Assembly (NCBI GenBank): GCA_903903935.1
Contig: CAIVAX010000165.1
Span: 1 to 6,347 of the forward strand
Reading direction: 5' to 3'
Length of the DNA stretch: 6,347 bases
From: an uncultured Hyphomicrobiales bacterium
GTDB taxonomy: Bacteria; Pseudomonadota; Alphaproteobacteria; Rhizobiales; Beijerinckiaceae
In this document: positions 1 through 5,856 of the stretch, piece after piece
Layout of the letters: each line of letters starts with the position of its first letter
Numbering within the stretch: the first letter of the stretch is position 1
The notes under the pieces: generated by a model
Database searches by the model: none
What the model saw: the letters and a program-made list of their open reading frames with translations, nothing else
Told to the model about the DNA's origin: nothing
Position numbers and translations under genes: made by a program

Positions 1-14
1 CTAGATATTATTGC

Positions 15-39
15 CTGAGAGCTGTTTTCTGGCGCTCAG
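15..39 (+). other. Imperfect hairpin in the purE leader
   Basis: CTGAG (15-19) can pair with CTCAG (35-39), followed after one mismatch by a 2-bp GC/GC extension and a loop of about nine bases rich in T. It could be the remnant of an upstream gene's terminator or a structure in the purE leader, but there is no T-run after the stem. The rest of 1-127 shows no convincing gene. A TATTAT at 6-11 could be a -10 box, but its -35 would lie outside the window. Confidence 0.25.
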
Positions 40-82
40 CCCGGCAGATCGCTTGCGGTAGAGGCTTATCTCGTTTAAGTCG

Positions 83-108
83 GCCAGCTTCTTGGTTCGC
101 CAGCTTCT
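83..108 (+). repeat. 10-bp direct repeat, 16-bp period, upstream of purE
   Basis: GCCAGCTTCT occurs at 83-92 and again at 99-108, so the copies begin exactly 16 bases apart. The second copy ends six bases before the purE Shine-Dalgarno. The function is unknown; it may be a regulator site or chance duplication. Confidence 0.5.
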
Positions 109-114
109 CGCCAA

Positions 115-120
115 AAGGAG
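115..120 (+). promoter_or_regulatory. Shine-Dalgarno that fixes the purE start
   Basis: AAGGAG lies seven bases before the TTG at 128. The alternative in-frame TTG at 92 has no comparable purine-rich site, so this element decides the start in favour of 128. Confidence 0.8.
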
Positions 121-127
121 ACTTCGC

Positions 128-631
128 TTGGCTGCAAAGGGTAAACCCATCGCGATTATCATGGGCAGTCAATCTGACTGGGCGACCATGCGTCATGCGG
201 CGCAGACCCTTGACGAGTTGAAGCTAGGCTATGAGGCGCGCATTGTCTCGGCCCATCGCACGCCAGATCGTCTGGTCGCCTTTGCCAAAAGCGCTAAGGC
301 AAATCATTTCAAAGTGATAATCGCTGGTGCGGGCGGCGCCGCGCATTTGCCGGGCATGACAGCGGCGATGACGTCCCTGCCAGTTTTGGGTGTGCCGGTG
401 GAGTCCAAGGCGCTCTCGGGCCAGGATTCTCTTTTGTCGATTGTGCAAATGCCTGCCGGTATTCCGGTTGGCACTCTGGCCATTGGCCGGGCCGGTGCCG
501 TCAATGCCGCTCTGCTCGCGGCTGCCATTCTGGCATTGGAAGATGTGGATTTGGCGCAAAGGCTGGATCATTATCGCCAGAGCCAGACCCAAAGCGTTGC
601 CGAAGTCCCCGTTGATGATGCAGGTCATTGA
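128..631 (+). CDS. purE: N5-carboxyaminoimidazole ribonucleotide mutase (PurE, class I)
   Basis: PurE interconverts N5-CAIR and CAIR in de novo purine synthesis, in the cytoplasm, and is typically an octamer. The 167-residue product has the usual family length. It shows GSQSDW at residues 13-18 (phosphate/ribose loop), SAHRTP at 41-46 with the conserved His43, [12 protein letters not shown] at 66-77 with His73, GVPV at 88-91, and [17 protein letters not shown] at 104-120. These blocks match the class I (bacterial N5-CAIR mutase) type closely, which also fits the neighbouring purK. The start is TTG at 128 because AAGGAG sits seven bases upstream and the protein then begins just before the first beta strand; a TTG at 92 would add 12 basic residues without a ribosome site. 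The stop is followed one base later by the purK ATG, so the two are almost certainly cotranscribed and translationally coupled. Confidence 0.96.
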   Translation: MAAKGKPIAIIMGSQSDWATMRHAAQTLDELKLGYEARIVSAHRTPDRLVAFAKSAKANHFKVIIAGAGGAAHLPGMTAAMTSLPVLGVPVESKALSGQDSLLSIVQMPAGIPVGTLAIGRAGAVNAALLAAAILALEDVDLAQRLDHYRQSQTQSVAEVPVDDAGH

Positions 632-632
632 G

Positions 633-1733
633 ATGGCGCTGCGCAGCATTCACCCGGGAGATACGATTGGCATATTGGGCGGGGGGCAATTGGGCCGCAT
701 GCTGGCGGTTGCCGCCTCGCGCCTTGGCCTGCGCAGCCATATTTATGCCCCCGAAAGCGGGCCTGCCTTCGACATAGCCACTGAATATACCATTGGCTCT
801 TATGACGACCAGGCCGCGCTCACCCGTTTTGCCGATCAGGTTGCGGTGGTGACATATGAATTTGAGAATGTGCCCGCCAGTACAGCTGCCATTCTGCAAT
901 CGCGCTGCGCCGTCCATCCCAATCCCAATGCTTTGTCCAAATCGCAAGATCGGCTGATTGAAAAGACCTTTCTGAACAGTCTGGGGATTCCAACCGCACC
1001 TTTTTTACAGGTCGATGATGCGGGCAGTCTGGCCCGCGCAGTGGGTCAATTGGGTCGCCCCTCCATTCTGAAGAGCCGCTGTCTGGGCTATGATGGCAAG
1101 GGCCAATCGCTGATCAAGGAAGGCTCTGATCTGGCCGTGACCTTTCGTAGCCTTGGCGGGCAATTGGCGATTTTGGAAGGCATGGTCGATTTTACCCGCG
1201 AAATTTCCGTGATTGCGGCGCGCGGCATTGATGGCTCGTTTGCCGCTTGGGATATTTGCGAGAATGTGCACGAGCATCACATTCTGGCGGTCACCCGCGC
1301 CCCCGCCAATGTGCCCGCCCAGATTGCCGAAAAGGCTAGCGCGATTGCCCGCACGATTCTTGATGCGCTCGATTATGTCGGCGTGATGGGCGTTGAAATG
1401 TTCCATGTCGAAAAAGCCCGGCTCGATGGCGGCAAGGATCATCATTTGCTGGTCAATGAAATTGCACCAAGAGTGCATAATTCCGGACATTGGACGCTGG
1501 ATGGCGCTGTCACCTCGCAATTCGAGCAGCATATTCGCGCCATTTGCGGCTGGCCCTTGGGCTCAACCAAGGCACATGGGCCGGTGGAAATGCGCAATCT
1601 GATCGGCAATGATGTCGATATGTGGCTGGAATTGCTGAAAGAACCCGGCCTCTGCCTGCATCTTTATGGCAAGCATGAGGCCCGCCCCGGGCGCAAAATG
1701 GGGCATTTCACCAGAATTTATCTCAAGCCTTAG
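633..1733 (+). CDS. purK: 5-(carboxyamino)imidazole ribonucleotide synthase (PurK)
   Basis: PurK is an ATP-grasp enzyme that uses ATP and bicarbonate to carboxylate AIR to N5-CAIR, the substrate of the adjacent PurE. The 366-residue product shows, in order, GILGGGQLGRM at 13-23 (N-terminal preATP-grasp fold), TYEFENVP at 74-81, the ATP-grasp glycine-rich loop YDGKGQ at 153-158, the metal/ATP site region VNEIAPRVHNSGHWT at 274-288, and the C-terminal block GKHEARPGRKMGH at 346-358. All catalytic blocks look intact and the length is normal. I chose ATG 633, one base after the purE stop, with AGG at 622-624 eight bases upstream. ATGs at 615 and 618 are also in frame and would overlap purE by 14-17 bases; they have weaker ribosome sites. 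No T-tailed terminator follows. Its stop codon lies within the first unit of a 16-bp-period repeat. Confidence 0.96.
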   Translation: MALRSIHPGDTIGILGGGQLGRMLAVAASRLGLRSHIYAPESGPAFDIATEYTIGSYDDQAALTRFADQVAVVTYEFENVPASTAAILQSRCAVHPNPNALSKSQDRLIEKTFLNSLGIPTAPFLQVDDAGSLARAVGQLGRPSILKSRCLGYDGKGQSLIKEGSDLAVTFRSLGGQLAILEGMVDFTREISVIAARGIDGSFAAWDICENVHEHHILAVTRAPANVPAQIAEKASAIARTILDALDYVGVMGVEMFHVEKARLDGGKDHHLLVNEIAPRVHNSGHWTLDGAVTSQFEQHIRAICGWPLGSTKAHGPVEMRNLIGNDVDMWLELLKEPGLCLHLYGKHEARPGRKMGHFTRIYLKP

Positions 1734-1788
1734 AACAGGCAAGCCTTGGCTCTGCAAAGCCTTAGCCCTCTTGAGCCTTAACCAGCAA
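1725..1788 (+). repeat. Four-unit degenerate tandem repeat, 16-bp period
   Basis: The core AAGCCTTR begins at 1725, 1741 and 1757, and a GAGCCTTA variant begins at 1773: exactly 16 bases apart each time. Units 1 and 3 share AAGCCTTAG; only the first half of each 16-base unit is conserved, the second half diverges. The first unit contains the last purK codons and its TAG stop (1731-1733), and the last ends in AGCAA, where the inverted repeats before marR begin. I cannot assign a function. A decayed tandem duplication or an array of protein-binding sites are both possible. Confidence 0.7.
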
Positions 1789-1806
1789 TTTATTGCTTTG
1801 CAGCAA
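1784..1806 (+). promoter_or_regulatory. Overlapping AGCAA/TTGCT inverted repeats upstream of marR
   Basis: AGCAAT (1784-1789) and ATTGCT (1792-1797) form a perfect 6-bp inverted repeat with a 2-base centre. TTGCT (1793-1797) also pairs with AGCAA (1802-1806) across four bases. The block ends six bases before the candidate -35 box of marR. MarR-family regulators usually bind short inverted repeats in their own promoter, so this is a candidate operator; it could instead form an RNA hairpin behind purK, but no T-run follows. Confidence 0.4.
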
Positions 1807-1812
1807 ACTGAC

Positions 1813-1840
1813 TTGCCAGATTAGTAACGTTGCTTATTAT
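1813..1840 (+). promoter_or_regulatory. Candidate promoter of the marR-emrAB operon
   Basis: TTGCCA (1813-1818) and TATTAT (1835-1840) resemble sigma-70 -35 and -10 boxes and are 16 bases apart. Initiation about seven bases past the -10 would fall near 1847, two or three bases before the marR ATG at 1850, giving a leaderless or nearly leaderless mRNA. This agrees with the lack of any Shine-Dalgarno in front of that ATG. Confidence 0.5.
1823..1834 (+). promoter_or_regulatory. Near-palindrome in the marR promoter spacer, possible MarR operator
   Basis: AGTAACGTTGCT is symmetric at five of six base pairs, with AACGTT at its centre (1826-1831). It fills most of the spacer between the candidate -35 and -10 boxes, a position where a bound repressor would block RNA polymerase. 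Its arms (AGYAA and TTGCT) resemble those of the upstream inverted repeats at 1784-1806. The assignment as an operator is inferred. Confidence 0.4.
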
Positions 1841-1849
1841 ATTGCACAT

Positions 1850-2305
1850 ATGGTTTCAGACTCTCTCCAGACCGATTCCTTGATCCTGATCTATGACGTG
1901 GCGCGACTCATGCGCACACGAGCGGACAGGCTTGCCCGCCAGCATGGCATGACGCGGGCGCAATGGGTCATTCTCGCTTGGCTGGAAAACAAACCCGGAT
2001 TGGCGCAGATCGAGCTGGCTGAGCTTGTCGAGGTCGAGCCCATTACCATCGCCCGTTTGATTGACCGCCTTGAAACGCATGGCTTGGTCGAGCGTCGCGC
2101 CGATGCCAAGGATCGCCGAATCCGCCGCCTCTTTCTGCGCGACAAGGCTCTGCCTTTTCTCGAAGAAATCAAGGCCTATCGCCGACAGCTTAGCGAAGTG
2201 ATGAGCCAAGGGCTGAGCCCCGATCAAGCAACGGCCGCCACACAGGCTCTGTTGCAGATGAAAACCAATCTCACTCAAGATCTCAATCAGGCAAAAGTGG
2301 AATGA
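1850..2305 (+). CDS. MarR-family transcriptional regulator
   Basis: This 151-residue protein has the size and build of MarR/EmrR repressors: an N-terminal dimerisation helix (about 8-33), a winged helix-turn-helix (about 34-100) and C-terminal dimerisation helices. QIELAELVEVEPITIARLID (53-72) carries the helix-turn-helix, and GLVERRADAKDRRIRRLFL (78-96) is the wing with the characteristic basic D-x-R-like signature (DRR at 88-90). Family members bind inverted-repeat operators as dimers and release DNA on binding phenolic or hydrophobic ligands. The stop overlaps the emrA start in ATGA (2302-2305), so it very likely controls its own operon and the pump. I chose ATG 1850; an in-frame TTG at 1793 would add 19 residues encoded across the -35/-10 region and has no ribosome site. 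The exact ligand cannot be read from sequence. Confidence 0.92.
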   Translation: MVSDSLQTDSLILIYDVARLMRTRADRLARQHGMTRAQWVILAWLENKPGLAQIELAELVEVEPITIARLIDRLETHGLVERRADAKDRRIRRLFLRDKALPFLEEIKAYRRQLSEVMSQGLSPDQATAATQALLQMKTNLTQDLNQAKVE

Positions 2306-3441
2306 CTGACGCAAAGCAAAGCCAAACGCGCAAGCCCACATCACGGGGCCAAATCTTTATGCTGGCCAGCATTCTTGTGGTGGGAGTCCTCTCCGCCTAT
2401 GCGTGGATCCAAGGCGGGCGCATCATCAGCACAGAGAATGCTTATATTCGCTTTGCCAAATTGATGGTGTCAACCGATGTCTCGGGATTGGTGAGCTCGG
2501 TTGAGGTGAAGGAAGGACAAAAAGTCAAAGCAGGCGATGTGCTGTTTCGTCTTGATCCCCATTCCTTTCAATCGGCGCTGAGCGCAGCTGAGGCGCAATT
2601 AGAGCAGATCAAACTCAATCTGGAATCGGCACGCCAGGATTATGAACGTGTGCAATTCGACATTGCCGCGCAAAAAGCCCTCTTGAGCCAAGCGCAGGCG
2701 GCTTTTGATCGCGCGCAAACGCTCATGCGCACTGATAATGGCACGAAAGCCAGTTTTGATCAGGCTTTCTTCACGCTCGCGGCAGAAGAGCAAAAGCTGC
2801 AATCCTTGCAAAAGCAAGCGCAGAGCGCGCTGACCCGATTGGGTGGTGATCTGAGCCGTTCGCTGCAGCAACATCCGCAATATCTGCAAATCAAGGCGCA
2901 GGTTGATGAGGCCCGTCGTCAGCTTGATCACAGCATTGTGCATGCGCCCTTTGCTGGAACTGTGACAGGTGTGGAGACGCTGCAGCCGGGCACTTATCTT
3001 GTCTCGCAGACAGCCGCGCTCACCAACACAGGTGCAGTGGGATTGATCTCGAATGAACGGGCGTGGATTGAAGCCAATCTCAAAGAAACCGATCTCACCC
3101 ATGCTGAGATTGGCAATCGTGTCAAAATCAGCGTGGATGCTTTCCCCGGCCAGGTCTGGGAGGGACAATTGCAAAGCATTGCGCCAGCCACTGGCTCGGA
3201 ATTTTCCGTGCTGCCGGCACAAAATGCCAGCGGCAATTGGGTGAAAGTTGTTCAGCGCGTGCCTGTGCATATTGCCTTTGACCTCAAGCCCAATGATCCG
3301 CCCTTACGCTCCGGCATGAGTGTGAGTGTCGAGATTGACACAGGCCATCAACGCCATTGGTCAGAACTCTGGCCCAATTGGTTGCCAGCGCTCGACAGTG
3401 TTGTGAAAGAGAGCATGGCCAAAGATAGCTCTGCCAAATGA
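2302..3441 (+). CDS. emrA: EmrA-type HlyD-family membrane fusion (periplasmic adaptor) subunit
   Basis: This 379-residue protein links an inner-membrane pump to an outer-membrane channel. A short basic cytoplasmic tail precedes one membrane anchor at about 18-37. STENAYIRF (43-51) and VSGLVSSVEVKEGQKVKAGDVLFRLDP (60-86) form the first beta and lipoyl-like half. A long alpha-hairpin rich in Gln, Ala and Leu covers about 88-210 and should be coiled coil. HAPFAGTVTGVETLQPG (214-230) is the second lipoyl half. The EmrA-like block with SEFSVLPAQNASGNWVKVVQ (299-318) and RVPVHI (319-324) separates EmrA from generic HlyD or AcrA proteins. Length is normal for EmrA. Its ATG overlaps the marR stop and its TGA overlaps the emrB ATG, each as ATGA, indicating coupled translation. 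AGG at 2289-2291 may serve as a weak ribosome site. Substrates are unknown; relatives act on uncouplers and hydrophobic antibiotics. Confidence 0.93.
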   Translation: MTDAKQSQTRKPTSRGQIFMLASILVVGVLSAYAWIQGGRIISTENAYIRFAKLMVSTDVSGLVSSVEVKEGQKVKAGDVLFRLDPHSFQSALSAAEAQLEQIKLNLESARQDYERVQFDIAAQKALLSQAQAAFDRAQTLMRTDNGTKASFDQAFFTLAAEEQKLQSLQKQAQSALTRLGGDLSRSLQQHPQYLQIKAQVDEARRQLDHSIVHAPFAGTVTGVETLQPGTYLVSQTAALTNTGAVGLISNERAWIEANLKETDLTHAEIGNRVKISVDAFPGQVWEGQLQSIAPATGSEFSVLPAQNASGNWVKVVQRVPVHIAFDLKPNDPPLRSGMSVSVEIDTGHQRHWSELWPNWLPALDSVVKESMAKDSSAK

Positions 3442-5006
3442 GCGCTGCGGCGGCACCTCTCATTCCACATCGCAAATTTGTGACCTTTTGCACAATCCTG
3501 GCGACATTGATGCAGGCATTGGATTCAACCATTGCCAATGTGGCCTTACCTTATATGCAGGGCAATCTGTCTGCGACCTCTGATCAGATCACTTGGGTGC
3601 TGACCTCTTATGTGGTTGCTGCCGCCATCATGACCTCGCCCGTGGGTTGGCTGGCGGCGCGTTTTGGCCGCAAGAATTTTTTCATCATCTGCCTAGCTGG
3701 TTTTACCATCACATCCATGCTGTGCGGCTTTGCACAAAATCTGTCACAAATGGTCGTGTTTCGTCTGGCGCAGGGCACATTTGGCGCCGCGCTGGTGCCT
3801 TTGTCACAATCGATCATGCTGGATATTTACACACCAGAAGAGCGCGGCTCGGCGATGGCGCTGTGGGGCGTGGGCGTGATGGTTGGCCCCATTCTGGGCC
3901 CCACTTTGGGGGGCTATCTCACCGATGCGTTTGACTGGCGCTGGGTGTTTTTCATCAATCTGCCCTTTGGTATTCTGGCGATTGTCGGATTGGTTTTGTT
4001 TCTCAACGAAACCAAGGCCAATAGCGCGTTGAAATTTGACGCCATTGGCTTTGCTGTGCTCAGCATAGGCATTGGGGCGTTGCAATTAATGCTCGATCGG
4101 GGCGCTGAGCAAGATTGGTTTTCGTCCACCGAAATCATCGCTGAAGCCATTATCGGCGTGATGGGTCTGTTTCTCTTTGTCGTGCATATTGCCACAGCTG
4201 AAGCGCCCTATATTCCCCCACGTATTTTCTCGGATGTGAATTTCACGACTGGGCTTTTGTTGATGTTTGCCATTGGCCTTGTGCTGCTCGCCTCTTCGGC
4301 GATACTCGCGCCTTATGTTCAGGTGATGGCGGGCTATCCTGTCTGGCAGGCGGGCTTGCTGATGGCGCCGCGCGGCTTGGGCACAATGGCCTCGATGATG
4401 ATCGCAGGCAAACTCGCCAGCCGCTATGATCCGCGCAAATTAATGGCCTTTGGCATTTTGCTGCTGGCCTTATCGCTCTGGGATATGTCGCTATGGACAC
4501 CGGCGATTGATATTCCCCGCCTCACTCTCATCACCGTCATTCAGGGCTTTGGTCTGGGCTTTGTGTTCATTCCTCTGCAGGTGGTGGCTTTTGCGACATT
4601 GGCGCCCGATCTGCGCACCGATGCGACAGCCTTGTTCAGCCTGGCGCGCAATGTGGGCAGTGCCATTGGCATTTCCATCATGTCCTTCATGCTGGCTTAT
4701 AATACGCAATTGATGCACACACGCATTGGCGAGGGCCTGACGCCCTTTAACCGTATGCTGCAAACAGGTGGCAGTTATTTGTTCTGGAATGTCACGACCT
4801 TTGGCGGCCGCGCGGCACTCAATGGCGAGGTGACCCGGCAAGCCTTGGCCATTTCCTATTCGAATGATTTTCTCCTCATGATGTGGATCAGCCTGCCCAC
4901 AGCCCTGCTGTTATTGATCATGCAGCGCCCCAAACGCCCGGCAGCAAAAGCACAGGGCGCGGGGCCAGCTGCAGCCGCTTCGCCTGCCCATGCGGTGTTG
5001 GATTAG
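3438..5006 (+). CDS. emrB: EmrB-type MFS multidrug efflux transporter (DHA2, 14-TM family)
   Basis: This proton-driven inner-membrane antiporter should work with the EmrA-type adaptor encoded just upstream. The 522-residue length and hydrophobic profile fit the 14-helix DHA2 drug:H+ antiporters. Visible signatures are motif D1 LDSTIANVALP at 28-38, motif A GWLAARFGRKNFF at 70-82, motif B around FRLAQG at 108-113 with the conserved Arg109, and the antiporter motif C in GVGVMVGPILGPTLGGYL at 144-161, followed by DWRWVFFINLPFG at 166-178, typical of the EmrB/QacA group. The loop at about 445-480 before the last helix is large, as in EmrB. The C-terminal tail after about 503 is Ala/Pro-rich and probably cytoplasmic. 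The ATG overlaps the emrA stop and no separate ribosome site is evident, so expression depends on upstream translation. No outer-membrane TolC-like gene is in the window. Substrate specificity is not readable. Confidence 0.95.
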   Translation: MSAAAAPLIPHRKFVTFCTILATLMQALDSTIANVALPYMQGNLSATSDQITWVLTSYVVAAAIMTSPVGWLAARFGRKNFFIICLAGFTITSMLCGFAQNLSQMVVFRLAQGTFGAALVPLSQSIMLDIYTPEERGSAMALWGVGVMVGPILGPTLGGYLTDAFDWRWVFFINLPFGILAIVGLVLFLNETKANSALKFDAIGFAVLSIGIGALQLMLDRGAEQDWFSSTEIIAEAIIGVMGLFLFVVHIATAEAPYIPPRIFSDVNFTTGLLLMFAIGLVLLASSAILAPYVQVMAGYPVWQAGLLMAPRGLGTMASMMIAGKLASRYDPRKLMAFGILLLALSLWDMSLWTPAIDIPRLTLITVIQGFGLGFVFIPLQVVAFATLAPDLRTDATALFSLARNVGSAIGISIMSFMLAYNTQLMHTRIGEGLTPFNRMLQTGGSYLFWNVTTFGGRAALNGEVTRQALAISYSNDFLLMMWISLPTALLLLIMQRPKRPAAKAQGAGPAAAASPAHAVLD

Positions 5007-5009
5007 CTC

Positions 5010-5039
5010 TAGCCAAACTGCCTTCAAACTTATTATAAG
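5010..5039 (+). promoter_or_regulatory. Weak candidate promoter for the dienelactone hydrolase gene
   Basis: TAGCCA (5010-5015) and TATAAG (5034-5039) are 18 bases apart and match the sigma-70 consensus at about four positions each. The -10 overlaps an 11-base palindrome, CTTAT-T-ATAAG (5029-5039). A start near 5046 would leave a leader of about 35 bases. No intrinsic terminator separates this region from emrB, so read-through from the pump operon is also possible. Confidence 0.35.
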
Positions 5040-5067
5040 CATGCAGCCAGATGGCTTTCAAAAGTAC

Positions 5068-5073
5068 GAGGGG
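5068..5073 (+). promoter_or_regulatory. Shine-Dalgarno that fixes the hydrolase start
   Basis: GAGGGG ends seven bases before ATG 5081. The earlier in-frame ATG at 5051 would place this element inside the coding sequence and has no good site of its own, so 5081 is preferred. Confidence 0.7.
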
Positions 5074-5080
5074 AATCGTT

Positions 5081-5746
5081 ATGGGAGAGAAGATCACACT
5101 TACCGGATCTGATGGCGTCAAGATCAGCGCCTATGTCGCGCACCCGGCTGGCACACCCAAGGCTGGCATGGTTGTCATTCAGGAAATCTTCGGGGTGAAC
5201 AGCCATATCCGCAATGTTGCAGATTTTTACGCCTCACAGGGCTATTTGGCGGTTGCGCCTGCTCTGTTTGATCGCGTCGAGCCCGGCGTTGAAGTGGGCT
5301 ATGAAGGCGCTGACCGTCAAAAGGGCATGGAGACCAAGGGCAAGGTTGATAATGCCAAGGCCGAGATCGATGTGCAGGCCGCCATTGATTATGCCAAACA
5401 AGCCGGCAAGGTTGGTCTGGTTGGCTATTGCTGGGGTGGCACGATTGCCTTCCTCTCCGCTTGGAAGCTGAAGGGCGTTGATGCAGCTGTTGGCTATTAT
5501 GGCAGCGGCGTTGCCGCTATGTGCGAGCAGAAGCCTACTATCCCCTGCATGCTGCATTTTGGTGACAAGGATCAGAGTATTCCTTTGACCGATGTCGAGA
5601 AGATCAAAGCAGCCCGTCCTGAACTGCCGATCTATGTCTATGCCGCTGGCCATGGCTTTAATTGCGATGAGCGCGGCTCTTATGACAAGACGGCGGCTGA
5701 TCTGGCCCGCAGCCGCACGCTGGAATTTTTCAGCAAGAATATTTGA
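5081..5746 (+). CDS. Dienelactone hydrolase family protein (alpha/beta hydrolase)
   Basis: The 221-residue protein matches the dienelactone hydrolase family in length and motifs, with no signal peptide, so it should be cytoplasmic. The family's Cys-His-Asp triad is present: Cys117 in the nucleophile elbow GYCWGG (115-120), Asp164 in GDKDQSIP (161-168) and His191 in AGHGFN (189-194). Glu35 in QEIFGVN (34-40), which in the Pseudomonas enzyme interacts with the resting Cys, is also kept, as is the GYYGSG strand-turn (138-143). Of the two arginines that hold the substrate carboxylate in the classical enzyme, Arg79 appears to match Arg81, but the place of Arg206 is Cys195 (HGFNC); Arg198 lies nearby. 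The true substrate is therefore uncertain, and no chlorocatechol pathway genes surround it. The gene has its own ribosome site and a strong terminator, suggesting a single-gene unit. Confidence 0.92.
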   Translation: MGEKITLTGSDGVKISAYVAHPAGTPKAGMVVIQEIFGVNSHIRNVADFYASQGYLAVAPALFDRVEPGVEVGYEGADRQKGMETKGKVDNAKAEIDVQAAIDYAKQAGKVGLVGYCWGGTIAFLSAWKLKGVDAAVGYYGSGVAAMCEQKPTIPCMLHFGDKDQSIPLTDVEKIKAARPELPIYVYAAGHGFNCDERGSYDKTAADLARSRTLEFFSKNI

Positions 5747-5778
5747 TCTCTGCCCGATGAGCTGAGATGTGAGTTGAT

Positions 5779-5806
5779 CCGGCAGGTTGCAAAACCTGCC
5801 GGTTTT
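5779..5806 (+). terminator. Strong intrinsic terminator after the hydrolase gene
   Basis: A perfect 10-bp stem, CCGGCAGGTT (5779-5788) with AACCTGCCGG (5793-5802), encloses a GCAA tetraloop and is followed by TTTT (5803-5806) then CGTTT. It lies 32 bases past the hydrolase stop and separates it from the binding-protein gene. Confidence 0.93.
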
Positions 5807-5856
5807 CGTTTGGGCCATCACTAGCGCGCCTTGCTGAGACGGGGTAAACTGCGCCT

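Noticed and set aside
390..632. Long N-terminal extension of the purK frame reaching back into purE
   Set aside because: This stretch is a shifted-frame reading of purE, rich in Arg, Trp and Cys, with no PurK-like sequence; PurK similarity begins only after 633.
224..649. A 141-codon open frame on the - strand opposite purE
   Set aside because: It lies wholly opposite a strongly conserved gene, has no recognisable motif, and reflects codon bias of the real frame.
1748..1761. GGCT...AGCC short hairpin considered as a purK terminator
   Set aside because: The stem is only 4 bp with a 6-base loop and no T-run; the bases are better described as part of the 16-bp-period repeat.
2599..3270. A 223-codon open frame on the - strand opposite emrA
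   Set aside because: Its translation has no recognisable domain, is rich in His, Arg and Cys in the manner of antisense shadows, and the + strand frame is an unmistakable EmrA homologue.
5073..5077. GAATC, a possible CcrM (GANTC) methylation site between the hydrolase Shine-Dalgarno and ATG
   Set aside because: Several GANTC sites occur in the window at about the frequency expected by chance, and nothing ties this one to a regulatory role.
5234..5821. A 195-codon open frame on the - strand opposite the hydrolase
   Set aside because: It runs through the hydrolase and its terminator, and lacks family motifs; the + strand frame has an intact catalytic triad.
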